Below are positions 23,105-35,171 of a DNA stretch of 64,000 nucleotides, in pieces. Each line of letters starts with the position of its first letter. Position 1 is the first letter of the stretch. The stretch covers positions 154,635,584 to 154,699,583 of the forward strand of contig OY720634.1 of the NCBI GenBank assembly GCA_963169105.1, given 5' to 3'. This stretch comes from Ceriagrion tenellum (taxonomy: Eukaryota; Arthropoda; Insecta; Odonata; Coenagrionidae). The notes below the pieces were generated by a model that saw only the letters and a program-made list of their open reading frames with translations, ran no database searches and was not told the origin of the DNA. Both the position numbers and the translations under genes were made by a program.

Positions 23105-25515
23105 CACTTGTTTTAAACACCATCTTAGGCGGAGGTACAGGTGTTTCGGGTCTCCCCGCGGGCTAAAAACGTACCTCCTCCGGTCGGAAGCCTTCGCTTA
23201 TCACCAGGAATGGTAAGTAGTGGGAAGGAAGGGAAAACGATGGGAAGGGTTAGCGAAGCACAACCACTAGGAGGCCGACACAATGAGGCGGATTGCCGTC
23301 AAAAGAACGACAGCGGGCACCCGCCTCCCCGTAGTCCTAGTAACTGTTGGGTTTCCCGACCAACGTTAGACGAGTCTCCGCCAGTCTCGCTTGCGCGAAA
23401 ACTTACCGCACATCTGTTGAGAACCGGCGAAGCCCATTGCCCAAATTCTTGGGATTAGGGCGTCCGCCGACTCCCTTTATGGGTAGACGTCGTTTGGTCT
23501 GCCGCAATACATCATCGAATCGGGAACCCGCCGGACCAACGGTTTGTCAATTCGTACCAATTATGGTCAAAGCGTGGTTCCCGTCACCTCAATACTCCCC
23601 GTCTACGTCCCCGGCGGAGGTACACTTGGAAAATGCCAGGAGACCTTGGGAACTATCAAATTGACTGCATAATGGTTAGAAAAAGATTCAGGAACAGTGT
23701 CAAGGACTGGCGGAGCTATCCGGGGGATGATACAAATGAAATGGAAACAATCGAAGAAAAATGAGAGTATAAAAATAGGCGTGGTAATAGCAACGGAGAA
23801 GACAATGGGATCAGTGGAAACTAAGAGGCTATAGAAGCAGTGGGTTGCAGAAGAAATAACTAGGAAAATGGAGAAGAGAAGAGAGTGGAAAAACGTCAAC
23901 ACCGACCCAGGTGAGGCGGAGTACAAAGAATTAAATAATCAACTACTGCGAGTAACCAATCAAGGCTAAGGAAAACTGGTGGAAAAGGCTATGTGAGGAA
24001 ATGGAAAACTGCAAATGGTAGGGGGGAAGTAAGTGTGTTACCTGCTGGGGTAAAATTGCTATTGAGAGGCAAGAAAGATCAAATGGTACCAAATATTGAC
24101 AAAACAGAATATTAATCGAGCAAGAAGATATTCAAGATTGGTGGGTAGAATACGTGGAGGAGCTAAATGACAGCGATAGTAGACCAGCTAATTTAGATAT
24201 AGAGGATGAGGGAACACCAGATGAGGATACACTCGGGCTAATGGTATTCGACAGTAAAATAGAGGAAGTGTTGGAAGAAATTAAGGCAAAAAAAGCTGTA
24301 AGAGTGGGTAATATACCTTGGGAGCTGCTAAATAATTTAGAAAATACAGGTAGGCAAGCTTTTTCGAACTTATTCGTAGGAACAACAAGGAAGGAGTGTG
24401 GTTAGAGGTTGTTGTGAAAGCACACTTGATTCCTATCCCGAATGAGGAGAAAGCGTAAGAACGCGAGGACTACAGAACAATCAGTTTAATTTCACTCGCA
24501 GCTTAAGTTTCACTACGAATGATCAATAAAAAGTTGGAGAGTAAGGTCAATAACAACTTGGTCAATGACCAGTTTGGGCTTCGGAAGGGAAGGTGAACTC
24601 AAGATGCGATTGCGGTGATGAGAACACTTATAGAACGAAACATAGAGTATAACCTCTGGGTGTTTTTGATTTCTTAGTGCATTTAAAAAATGGCGAGGCG
24701 AGATTGGCGAGACAGGAGACTAATCCGAAACCTATATCTGGCAAAAATGGGAAATGTGAGGGTGGCTAACGGTGAATTAGATTGGGCAAGTATAGGTTAC
24801 GGAGTAAGGCAAGGGTGCCTGATATTGCGAGTGCTTTTTAACATTTATGTTGAGGTAATATTAACACAGGCGTGGGAAGAACTCAGTGTCGGAATCGGCA
24901 GCTGATAAGGTCGGTAAGATTCGCGGACGATCAGGCGCTAGTTAGTAGGTCTTCGAAGGGATCTTTAGTAGATCCTTTAGAAATTCAGGATGAATGTAAA
25001 TCATAAGATGACGAAAGTGACGAGGCTCTCAGAGGACAAAGAAAGCGAGGCTGTTTATTAAATGGGAAGGGCACAAGAACGAGCGAGTGGAACATTTTGA
25101 TTACTGCTAGAAGAAAATGGGCAGAGTATCAAAGACGTATGGAGGAGTATAGCGTTAGATGAGGAGAAGTTAAGTGATAAAAGGGAGCTAATGACTGGGA
25201 CCTAAGGCAAATATGTGAAGAGGAGGCTGGCCAAGAGCACATGGAACGTAGCGTTGTATGGAGTAGAGGCGTGGACCCTCAGGAAGGAGGACGAGAATAG
25301 GCTGCAGGCATTTGAGATTTGGGCATGGAGATGGTGCGGTGAAAGGAAGACAAATGAAGAAGTACTTAAGATTATGGGCGAGGAAAGGAAAGTTATGAAT
25401 GAAATCCGGGATAGGCAGTGCAGGTGGCTGGAGGATGTATTTAAGGGCGATGGTTTACTCAAGTGTTTGATAGAGGGAAGGATGTTGGGCAAGCGGGGAA
25501 GGGGAAGAAAGGGTT
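23105..25515 (+). pseudogene. Non-LTR retrotransposon with RT and C-terminal domain, decayed
   Basis: A GC-rich leader (23105-23640) is followed by broken coding sequence. The endonuclease-RT linker reads KNVNTDPGEAEYKELNNQLL near 23895. Then come EVLEEIKAKKAVRVGNIPWE near 24265 and GYGVRQGCLILRVLFNIY near 24795 (the RQGC..SPxLFN block). The catalytic FADDQALVS lies at 24920-24946. The C-terminal stretch has ALYGVEAWTLRKEDENRLQ near 25250 and RQCRWLEDVFKGDGLL near 25412. It is broken by frame changes and stops and ends abruptly at GKRGRGRKGS, where Penelope-like sequence starts. No apurinic endonuclease motif was readable. The C-terminal block is typical of several arthropod LINE groups, so I do not assign a clade. 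A related fragment lies at 38937-39125. Confidence 0.8.
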
Positions 25516-25720
25516 CTACTAAACGATCCCTCCCCTCCTCTCTCTCTCTATCCGTGGTCACCGCATATGCAACAACCCCGACTCTCTTGACCATTTTCTG
25601 TCAAATCGCTACCAATCCCTCCTTTGCAGAGGCTATCCTGGGCGCCTCCTTCAGAAAAAATCGGACAACAACCCTCTTCTTCTAAATCTCTCTCTCTAAA
25701 TTAGTGTCCTCGTGACCAAA
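25516..25720 (+). pseudogene. Penelope-like RT fragment fused to a LINE end
   Basis: The plus strand reads LSIRGHRICNNPDSL then FLSNRYQSLLCRGYPGRLLQ. This matches the segment LSIRGHRICNSKEKL...NRNYPEPLLKK of the Penelope-like ORF at 9477-10643 and is closer still to the copy at 63420-64000. Only this short RT-thumb piece is present and no active site is included. Its junction with the LINE is immediate. Confidence 0.75.
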
Positions 25721-26189
25721 TCTTCCTCTTTGCCACCTATAATCCCTGGATTTCACTCCATCCACTATTCAAATATGCTGGAATGTGCTCTGTCATGATA
25801 CGAGGCAATGGGGGCGAGACATCTGTGGAGAGGCCTATAGATAAGAAATAATGGATGCAGTAAACTCATAGACTGGATGGACGCATATTTCCGTGGAAAT
25901 ATCGTGTCAAGAGTAAAAAATTCAGAAACTACACCCCATTCCAACGCGTTTCTTAGCCAAAGGCAGGAAGGAAGACGATAAGAAATTTACTCGTAAGAGT
26001 CCGATTAGAAATGACCGTGGAACACCGTCTGATATTATTTTCTTGGCTATTGGGAAGGATGATTTCACTTAATCCTGGGAACAGGAACACACTACGTACA
26101 TCAGGAAAGAATATTTGATAGCTGGTTATTTGAGGAGGTGACCGACAATTCGGGAGTCGTTAATGATAGGTGAAAAGCTTGATTATGGA
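25721..26189. other. Non-coding spacer
   Basis: Nothing supportable was seen. Confidence 0.45.
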
Positions 26190-26575
26190 ATGGAGCAAGA
26201 TTGGAGAGAAACCTGGCGTCGGCATTATCCTGCTCCTCATGGGGTGGGCTGCCTCTTCAAAGCTTGCTACGATGGATTGTTGTCATGTATGAAAGTATAG
26301 CAACCGAGATTGGCTGTTGTAATGATACAGCTATGATACAAGCTACTTCGAGTTTGCGTAATGCCAAGCATATTATAGGAGATAAAGGCACCAACGCAAC
26401 CCTGGTTTCAATTCCCATTCGGTGGACGGAGTACTGCACAGATGAGCGGACTGCAGCGTACATAGCATTCGAGTAAGGGCAGGAATTCCATTGAAAAATC
26501 TCAACCCACTCCCGAGACTTGAAACCGGATCTACGGGGGACTCGACTCCTCGGCTACATAACGTTAATAAAATAG
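26190..26575 (-). mobile_element. SINE family 2-like copy, rearranged
   Basis: The plus strand reads GAGAAACCTGGCGTCGGCAT then TATCCTGCTC, matching ATAGAAACCCGGCGTCGGCA then TTAGCCTGCTC in the SINE at 54880. Further on are GGTGGACGGAGTACTGCACA and a tRNA-like box (GACTTGAAACCGGATC). About 170 bases between the two matching parts have no counterpart in the other copy, so an insertion or chimera is likely. Confidence 0.5.
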
Positions 26576-27929
26576 CACCTTACTGTCTCATCCCACGCTT
26601 CAGTTGGCCACCTAGGAGAGATTGTAAAGAAGACGCGCGATTGTTTAATGATGGCCAATGAACCTGCCTCCGCAGAGGAGAGCTTGGCATAATCGTCCCT
26701 ATTTATGAGGGAAAGATGCTTCCTGAGTTTAATTTATAACATTTTATTATCCAAATCATGACTTCAAAGTCAGTAATTCACACCGCAGTACCTGGTATGG
26801 TTCCCACTTCTACACGTAAATCAGGGTCCCACCATTACACGTAAACTTTTTGGGTCTTAGTACTATTTCAAATGATCTGCATGTATCTTCAATAGAGTGG
26901 ATAACCCTAGGTAACAGGATTCTAAAACTCACAGAGAGCTCGCTTTGGACCTACGGAGTCATGAAGCGATTCAATTATTCCTACGTAGCCTCGACACACT
27001 GTTAGTCTTATCATGGCGTCACGTCATCAAGCCAACTGCTATTCTAGCTAAATGTATACATATTTGTTTCAAAAATACAACTGTAATTAATGCTTATTGT
27101 AATACCAAATAATTGTAAAAATATTTGTAATTTGTAATTTATAAATGTTCACTATTATGGTATAATTATCATTGAAATCAAGGTTATCCTCCTGTATTAT
27201 TGATGTCAAATTACTTAATCGTAAAATTTTAATTAGACGTAATCTTTAATTCTGTAAAACTGCATTATTACATGACTGGCTCATTCTATTTTTTCAAGTA
27301 ACTTCATCCACTCTGGTTTTCCGATTTCTGAAATGTTCAATTAATCTGTTTTGAAAGTCTAATGTCTTTTTGATTCTCATTCTGATTGTACCTAGTATTC
27401 TTGGTTGGCAAGTTCCTATTTTTGTTTTCACTGCAGAGTCTCATTGTACAAATCATTTATGTTCCATAGGACAAGGTCCTAGGATAATACATGTATTATT
27501 ATAATTATTCTCTGCACAAATCCTTATTCTGAAAGTACTTCAAGATAACGGAAATAGATCGCTAAGTGGACAGATTAATAATGCCATTTGTTTCGGGGAC
27601 AACAAGAGGCCATAATATTAGTGACGGATATCTCCCCTTGAATCATTTCAATAAATACAGAAGGTTGATTCATAAACGGATTGTAACTTTTGATAACATT
27701 GAAAATTTATCGTAAAAGGTCTGCGGATTGTGTATGTTATGCTTCAAGTCATATTTGTTGTACATTTTATGTTGTGATGCCCATTTTCCGGCCACTAAAG
27801 TAGCAACTTTCTTTACCCACTGAAATTCGTTGCAATGTTTTCTTCCTCTTTATGTATGTTTCGTAAATCACGCATTTGCGGGGTTCGGCTGGCTGCCCCT
27901 GGGAGGCGCAGGTTGACTGGTAAAATGTG
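26576..27929. other. AT-rich non-coding spacer
   Basis: Nothing supportable was seen before the BEL/Pao LTR. Confidence 0.5.
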
Positions 27930-28250
27930 CCCACTAAAATCTAGTTTCGTCAGCGACAGTGAGCATAAGCCGCTCGTGGTCACAAAACCCCTCACAAGTT
28001 CTCCCATAGTGTGTGTGCCCCCGTGAACACCTTTCCCCCCTGTGTGCATGTGAACGTTCCCGGCCACCAAGAGGAAGGAAATCACCGGAATGATCTTGTT
28101 GAGTTTTTCTATTTAAACACTTACATTTCGTTTTTTATTGTATTTCAGTGAATTATTATTTGATATATTTTGTTCTTCGTGATTATATCGATCATTTGAT
28201 CATTTTCTGGTCCTTCGGAGCCTTTAATACAAACTCAATTTACTCACCGT
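27930..28250 (+). repeat. BEL/Pao 5' LTR
   Basis: This shares TAAAATCTAGTTT at its start, long identical stretches such as GTGTGTGCCCCCGTGAACAC and TTGAGTTTTTCTATTTAAAC, and CAAACTCAATTTACTCACC at its end with the copy at 31641. The true 5' edge may lie a few bases upstream, since the exact boundary is not fixed by a target duplication. TGGTCCTTCGGA occurs within the LTR end and again just after it. Confidence 0.85.
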
Positions 28251-28779
28251 TTCTTGGTCCTTCGGACCGGATCTATTAAAGTTGCTATTCTTATGATCCA
28301 TGTAACTAATAATTGAACTCAGACTCTAGGTTAACAGTGCCATTTGTTCTTATGCTTATTCTCATTTACCATGTTTCAATATGCTATTTTTGTGCATCTT
28401 GGTGTAATTCCTCTCTTATTGTGCTCTTATCTCTTTCATATATCTACCTATGTGCATCGCAAATATATTTTAACTGCATGCGCATTCCGGTGGCAGTTAG
28501 TTGGGGTAATTTCTTACGCACTGAGAAACTCTCAGTCCATTCGAATCTCTCAACGTCCTGAGCCTCCCTAACTCCCACTACCTTCGCGTACGTGTTCATC
28601 GCTCGCCGCCGGAAGTTCGTGCTGTCCAAGGTCGGCCGCTGCTCTCCACCCGCTCCGCGCACTCACGTGGTATCTCTACAAACAGCTGTTTTTTAGTCTT
28701 CGCACCTGTGAAAACCTATCTCCATTCGTTACCCTGCTTTCTCTCACCAAGTCGAGCTCATAAAAGTTAGATTTATTTA

Positions 28780-29913
28780 AATAAAAGATTTTGTCGAACA
28801 ACTTCTACCTCATTCTGCTACTCGACTTCCCAAACAAATAAGAGAAAAATTACGATCCTACTTTGAGGAAGTGGAACAAAAGTATGTTTATTTTCAGCAG
28901 CTCGTTGAAAAGAAGTACATCGGCGAGAAAACCTCCGAAATCGATGATGAACGATGTTGTACTGAATTTCGATGAAATATCGGATATTTATGGTGACGTT
29001 AATGCAGCAGTTAGGACGCTACTGAGATCAGAAGAAAAAGCAGATGTTCGAAGTAATGCAATTGGAAGAAACAATCAAAATGAATGTCTCTCGGCAATTG
29101 AAAGATTGCAGTATCTTCTTTCCTCATTTGGAGGTGAAGCTCTAAATGTTGTTAAGGGGTTGCCCATCTCCGCCAACAACTATAGAACTGCCTGGGACTT
29201 GCTTTACAAAAGATATCATAATGTTAGACGTTTGGTGATCTATCATATCAGCAACATCATTGACTTACCTAATATAAACGGTTCACTGAAGAGCATGCAA
29301 AACTTTTTGGATATCTTCCGCGAAAATACGCGGGCATTAATGGCCTAGGGACATGATATCACTAACAAAAGTCTACTTTTACGGACGCTGCTTCTGCGAA
29401 AGTTAAACTTAAGAGACTAGAAAACGTTTTTAAGATACAAAATCGACGTATAATGAGATTCCCTCTATTAAATATTTGATTGGCTTCTTATTTTATTTTT
29501 TGTTTATTTTTACTGCCACGAATACAGCACATTAGGCCATTTTACGTCGGGTGAACAACAGCAACAACGGACGAGACACAGACATCCATGTCCTGGGCAG
29601 ATAATATTCTTCCCTGGCGGGATTCGAACCCGCGACCCTCGGGTTAGCAGGCGAGGACTTTACCCCGCCGCCGCCAGAGCCGACCGGAGCTTAGAAAAAG
29701 AATCCTCAAAATTGGAAGATGCATCTATTGGACGCAATTTCTCAAGAAACGAAAACCATTGCATCTTCAGGCCTCTCAAAACTCGCTCTATTATCAGTTG
29801 AAAAGGCTGCGTGTAAATATTGCAGCGCCTTCAATCATAATGTTTTCAACTGTGATTCGTTTCTAAATTCAAGTGCCGAAGATCGCCGTAGTTTTGCTCG
29901 CACCAATGGTTAG
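28780..29913 (+). pseudogene. BEL/Pao Gag, frameshifted and split by a SINE
   Basis: An N-terminal piece in one frame (REKLRSYFEEVEQKYVYFQQ, from about 28840) passes by frameshift near 28965 into LNFDEISDIYGDVNAAVRTL and SSFGGEALNVVKGLPIS. That stretch is the DUF1759-like retrotransposon Gag region found in Pao-type elements, and it ends at a TAG near 29348. A SINE occupies 29493-29683. After it, another frame gives the zinc knuckle CKYCSAFNHNVFNC at about 29812-29853 (C-x2-C-x4-H-x4-C), which in such Gags binds the RNA genome. Three lesions plus the insertion make the product non-functional. Confidence 0.8.
29493..29683 (-). mobile_element. tRNA-derived SINE (family 1, copy B) inside BEL/Pao Gag
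   Basis: The minus-strand head contains GGCGGCGGGGTAAAGTCCTC and the B box GCGGGTTCGAATCCCGCC, then CCAGGACATGGATGTCTGTG, closely matching copy A at 7090-7289. It interrupts the Gag reading frames on both sides, so it landed after the retroelement did. No clear target duplication was read. Confidence 0.85.
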
Positions 29914-29966
29914 TGTTACAATTGAAACTCTATTGAATCGTGTAAATCAATTCATTCCTGTAGGAC

Positions 29967-30500
29967 ATGTGGAAAAGGCACCATTCATTGCTACATCTTC
30001 CTCATCTTGCCTCAGCATCCAAGTCAGAGCCATCGAAGATATCTACAACCAGACCATCCTCGCCTGGCAACTCACATGAATGCGTGCATCCCGAGGCTTT
30101 TGAGGGATTTTCATCAGCAAAGACCACTACCTCGGTTATCCTGGCGACTACATTGGTGAAACTCTCCACCCTGGAAGGGAAATCGTGCATAGTGCGAGGA
30201 GTTTTGGATTCTGCCGCCCAGACGAGCTATATATGTGAACACTGCGCACAGCTCCTCAAGGTAAAACACTATAAGTCTCCCAACGTTTTAAGTGGACTAT
30301 CTCAGGCTTGTTTACACACTAAAGGAATAACTCATTTAAATATAGATAGCCTGAACGGAAAGTCTCTCACAAAATCCCATCCTGTCCAAATAGTGGAAAT
30401 CATTAGTTCATATTTACCTCGAACCACTATTTCAAAAGAAGTCAGGCAAAGAGTATGCTCATTAGTGTTAGCGTATCCTACTTTTGATGTGCCATGTTAA
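29967..30500 (+). pseudogene. BEL/Pao aspartic protease region
   Basis: VRGVLDSAAQTSYICEHCAQ near 30195 matches the retroviral-type aspartic protease active-site region of BEL/Pao polyproteins (LLDSGSQ-type; DUF1758). Here the third residue of the usual D-S/T-G triad is Ala instead of Gly. Downstream PNVLSGLSQACLHTKGITHL and VQIVEIISSYLP fit the same domain. The frame stops at TAA 30498-30500, and RT continues in another frame. This domain normally cuts the polyprotein into mature parts. Confidence 0.75.
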
Positions 30501-30534
30501 GTGAACATTTTAATTGAGCAGATCTTCATGCACT

Positions 30535-31543
30535 TGCATTATCAGGCCAATGTCTCCCCCTTGGTCCTGATATGCCAGTTGCATTTGAAACCGTATTAGG
30601 ATTTGTTCTCACGGGGTCATGCCGCGTCGCACCGCATCAAGCTGGCCTCGATGATAATAAGATATTCTTAATTGTTAGTGATATGGACCTTCATGCGTCC
30701 ATACAGAAGTTTTGGCAAATTAAAGAACTACCATGCCCGCTCCTCTCTCCTGAAGAAATTTACGCGGAACAGCCCTTTACAACAACGTTCAAAGGGGACC
30801 CTTCAGGAAAATACGTAGTCAGACTTCCTTTTAAGAAAACTCACCCTATTCTCGGAGATTCTTCTGCTATGGCTAAAAAAAGCTTTTTCTGCCTTGAAAG
30901 GAGGTTCTCATTGCTACCTGATTACAAAAAACTATACGTGGACTTCAAGCAAAATTATTTAGACGCGGGGCATATGATTCCATACAACTCTTGCAAGCTT
31001 GATTTCTCACATTACTTCTTCCCCCGTCATGGAGTTTTTAAGCAACATGACCCTACCAAGAAACTGCGATTCGTTTTTAACGTTAGCGCTCTCACCTCTA
31101 ACCATGTTTCATTGAATGACATTCTGCTGGCAGGACCAAAGTTGCAAAATAGCATCTTTGATGTGATTTTACGTTTTAGACGGCAAGCAACAGTTTTCTG
31201 TTGTGACATAACCCAGATGTTTTGTAACATCATGTTACACCCAGGTGATCAGTCATACCAACTGATTTATTGTAGATCGCAGCTACTTGAACCCCTTCGT
31301 CAGTACATACTAACAACAGTAACATATGGAGTGACAAGTTCGCCATTTCTTGCCATTCGAACTCTCCATCAATTAGCCCAAGATGAAAAGGAGACTTTTC
31401 CTCGTGCAGCTGAAGTGCTCTTTAACCAGACCTTAGTTGATGACATAATAACTGCTGCAGATACAGTAGAGAATGCTTCGTCTTTAAAATACGAAGTAAC
31501 TAAACTACTTCGTCTTGGAGCTTTTACGCTGCACAAATGGTGA
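30535..31543 (+). pseudogene. BEL/Pao reverse transcriptase, 3' truncated
   Basis: The open frame gives FETVLGFVLTGSC, FKGDPSGKYVVRLPFKK (entry to the RT domain), KLRFVFNVSALTSNHVSLND, FCCDITQMFCNIMLHPGDQS (catalytic region A) and TLVDDIITAADTVENASS (catalytic Asp pair at 31439-31444). The first Asp of region A is present (CDIT). The pair sits in LVDD instead of the family-typical YVDD. The protein ends at LGAFTLHKW, a family-typical point early in the RT-RNase H connection, and the 3' LTR follows after about 100 bases. Connection, RNase H and integrase are therefore deleted. Confidence 0.85.
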
Positions 31544-31640
31544 AGTAACTCACCCCGTTTGCTGGAATCAATTAATTCTCAAAACCAAGTTTCCACTCCT
31601 TTCCGTTCCAGTGATACCGACTGCAACCATACTGGAACCA

Positions 31641-31962
31641 TAAAATCTAGTTTTGTCAGCGGCAGGGAGTGCTGTAAGCCGCTCGTGGCCACAAAACCCC
31701 TCGCGAGTTCTCCCATAGTGTGTGTGCCCCCGTGAACACCTTTCCCCCCTGTGTGCAAGTGAACATTCCCGGCCACAAAGAGGAAGGAAATCATCGGACT
31801 GGTCTTGTTGAGTTTTTCTATTTAAACACTTATATTTCGTTTTTTTTATTGTACCTCAGTGAATTATCATTTGATATATTTTGTTCTTTGTGATTATATC
31901 GATCATTTGATCATTCTCTGGTCCTTTGGAGCCTTTAATACAAACTCAATTTACTCACCAGT
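31641..31962 (+). repeat. BEL/Pao 3' LTR
   Basis: Direct copy of 27930-28250 with scattered substitutions and one extra T in the TTTTTTTATTG run. It ends CAATTTACTCACC and passes directly into AT-rich host sequence. Confidence 0.88.
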
Positions 31963-32085
31963 GTAATTAGTAAATTTTGGGTCTACGTATTTTCATTCCC
32001 GCATATTAGAATTTTGAAGTTAGCCTAAATACAGGCTTATTGCTTTACAGGCTACCCTACTTCCTTGAATGGAAGTAATATCTGT

Positions 32086-32125
<40 letters not shown>

Positions 32126-33236
32126 GAATATGAAAGAATAAATACATATAAACATAAAAAAATGAAAAATTCTAATCTCGCTCGATGCTGATATATAATG
32201 TATCTTATTACTTTCACTTCACACTGATTGAAACATTTTGCAAGACTTGGTACCTCATTGCACCTATCTATGACTTGGAAGTACTACTGCAAGTTATCAT
32301 CAGCATGTGTACCTTAATCTGTTTTATACATGTGAGAATTTTTGTTCATGCAGCGGACTCCTAGTATATGATTTACTTATTCACCCATAATCCGTGAAGA
32401 ATCCGTGACTCAAGTCACCGTTATAATTCGATCGAATTATACCAAATGACATCATATAGATTAAGGAATATACTGAGGATAATTATTGGTTATAATGTTG
32501 AGATAATCACGTGAACTCGATGTGCAGCTTTCAATTGATGGTGCTCGTAGTTGAGTAGTCTGAGCCGGTGATACAAGACGTCGTCTAGGAGCCTATTCAT
32601 GTTGAAATTGACTGCTTAGTTACTTCTTATAGTTCCGCGCCAGGAGGTCATGAGAGGGTGTAAGTATTCACCTTAAAAAGGGACATGCATTACATGCATG
32701 GTTTAGAATCACCCCATGCCACATACCCTGGAGGGGTCTCCCACGGTCGGCACTCAATAATTGTGGATGGAGATATGGATCATTGACTATTAGATGCGAT
32801 ATTGGAGCGGGTTAGTGGTCGGGAAGATATTTTTCAGGTCGCACCCCTCATGAGACAAGGAAGGAAGAGACGTCGTCGGGTGAGAATGAAGTGCAGATCG
32901 GCACTCCTCGGTTTCCTCGTCGTCCTCGCGAGAGTGAGACTCCTTCTCCGTGCCCCCGGCTGCTGCGCGCGGTCTATGTCCATCACACTCTCCTTCCGCC
33001 TCTTTTAACCCGTTACCTCTTGGCTCGCCTCCAATTTCACTCCCCGAACTGGAATCTCCAGCGACGGCATACTCCTCGCTTCCTCGTCTTCTTCCCCCGC
33101 TAGTCGGACGTCTCCGAAAGGTCGCACACCGAAGCTCCTCCGATGCCACACAATACTATTATCCCCCCCAATCCCTGCTTGGTCTCCGCACCGACTATTC
33201 CACATCCCCTGCGGAGAGGGTGACAAAGACACCCGC
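31963..33236. other. Spacer with (TA)n, a LINE tail trace and a GC-rich stretch
   Basis: An alternating TA tract occupies about 32090-32121. GGTTTAGAATCACCCCATGC then CACATACCCTGGAGGGG at 32698-32738 resembles the 3' end of the LINE family ending at 48440. 32870-33236 is GC- and CpG-rich with overlapping frames on both strands and no recognisable protein. Confidence 0.5.
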
Positions 33237-33239
33237 TTA

Positions 33240-34247
33240 GGCCGGCTTCATAGGTCGGCGGCGGCGGGGATCACGATGGATTTCGCCGCGGACGGTGGCG
33301 GTGGACCCTTCATAGGTCGGCGGTGAGAAAACAAATGGAAGGTGGTAGGCGTACAATAACATTAACACTGCATTGTTCATGTGTCATCGGAAAAAGCAAC
33401 AATGTTTTACTCTTGAGTATGATTCGTGCGATTTAATGAATGAATTGGTTAAAGATAAGTAAGTAATTATTTTTAATGCTTATTTGAAGGCAGTAGTTTC
33501 ACTATAACGATATCCGTCAAGCTAACGTGCAACGCCTCTATCTGAATTGCATGTTTATTGCAATAAGTCGAGGAAAAGCCTTGCCGCTCAATTCAAGAAC
33601 TATACTGTGCTTTGATCCTTACATTTGAGCGAGTGAAATAATTTGGTCGTTGTTTAACTCGTTAGGCAGTGTCATATCAGCATTTATGCGTGATCAGCTC
33701 CACTGTCCGAACATGCAATAAACAATAGCCACTGCCTGAAAATTTTCTCTCCGTGGTTGCCGCATGTTCAAGAATGAATACTAATATTTTGCCTTAATAT
33801 TTGTCAATTGGCTGATTTAAGCCACTCTCTGGTCAACGCTAGTAGATTAATGATGCTATATAACCTTAAGGAAGACAATTTTCCTTGTATACCAGACCAT
33901 ATTTTCTAAAGCCATTATTATTAAAAATAATTATTAAATTAAAAGTCTTAACATCTTAAATATATCGTAAGCATTATACACATCGCTTAAATAATCTTTT
34001 ACTAAAACAAAAGGGCTCGCTAATCATCCAAAGAGGATTCATTTTTGAAAGGCAGTGGGTTTTCCCGCTACTCGGCCAGCTTCCGCCGCCACAGAAATCT
34101 GTCCAGATTCAGTCAGTGTGAATATTTGCGGCCCCCGCTATCTATCATAGCATAGCTCATCGGTCCGACGTCATGATTTCTAAAGATGTGTCCTCATTGG
34201 CTGAGTACCACCACTTCCGCCGCCGCCGCCGATCTATGAAGCCGGCC
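33240..34247. mobile_element. PIF/Harbinger-like MITE with TTA target duplication
   Basis: The left end begins GGCCGGCTTCATAGGTCGGC at 33240. The right end, reverse-complemented from 34247, begins GGCCGGCTTCATAGATCGGC. About 28 bases match with one mismatch. TTA lies immediately outside both ends (33237-33239 and 34248-34250), the 3-bp target duplication typical of PIF/Harbinger. A second TTCATAGGTCGGCGG follows at about 33309. The 1008-bp interior is non-coding, so the element is non-autonomous. Confidence 0.8.
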
Positions 34248-34250
34248 TTA

Positions 34251-35171
34251 GACGGGACAAGAATCTGCCGAAAAATTCCAAGAATTAATTTCTTTAAACA
34301 TTACATTTACATTTCTTTACGTTACATTTCTTGTGATTTTCCATTTATGGCGACGAGCAGGGCCACATGGATAATAGCCTAGATCCGAGTGCTTCTACCC
34401 TGCCGGAAGTACGTCTGATTAGGAGTGTTCAGACCCCAGCAATGAAATGGAGACGGAGCGCCGAGTAATAAGAAAAAGGGTTGGTTATTTGTTAAGAGAA
34501 GAAACGAGACCCTTCAGGGACCAGTGGCTTTGCTTGGTGTGTACACCCACGCAGGCATCAAGATTCCTCCGAAAAATCCTCGTAATCGCCTGAATTTGAC
34601 CCTGCTCCTCGGGGTGAAAAGCCTTGAAGATTGAATCTGAGATGGAAGTGTTAAAATATTTGGAAGTTTCCAGCACGGTTAGGCTATCGGGAAACACAAG
34701 GTGCCTGATGATGACACCGCTGTGTAGAAACATGTTGTACGAGGAAAATAAATGTTTGGAAGGAAACAAAGTTGCTTTTTCCTATGTGAAATTCAACTTC
34801 CACATAGTTGAGTCTCAAACTATGGAAAGCTATCGGGAAACTTCAAATGAGCTGAAGGATCTCAGATGAGCTGACAGACACTGGAGACAGCTTATCATGT
34901 TTGTACCAAGGCTGTAGTCGGGAAATTTCTAGAGGATGCTTATCAGATTAAGAAGTGGATTTTGCGATTTCCAATCACTTCCTTGACTTTGAGCATCTAC
35001 ATCAAGGATAAAGTCGTCGCGCTATTGGCGGTAAGCAACTTGTCGATAATTATTTCTTAAAAAGTGCACTACGAATAACATCGCAAAAATCGCGAGTTCA
35101 ATCCTCATCGTCAGCATTTTGGGTGTACGTTATCTACTTCCATGTGGTCCACTGACGTTTCAATGATTTAA
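34251..35171. other. Non-coding spacer
   Basis: Nothing supportable was seen. Confidence 0.45.

Larger units (their letters stand above)
27930..31962 (+). mobile_element. BEL/Pao LTR retrotransposon, internally deleted
   Basis: Two direct ~320-bp repeats bound an internal region encoding Gag, protease and RT fragments in the order and style of BEL/Pao elements. RNase H and integrase are absent: only about 100 bases separate the end of RT from the 3' LTR. A SINE has inserted within Gag. By eye the two LTRs differ at roughly twenty positions, so the insertion is not recent. The element could not move unaided. Confidence 0.85.
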
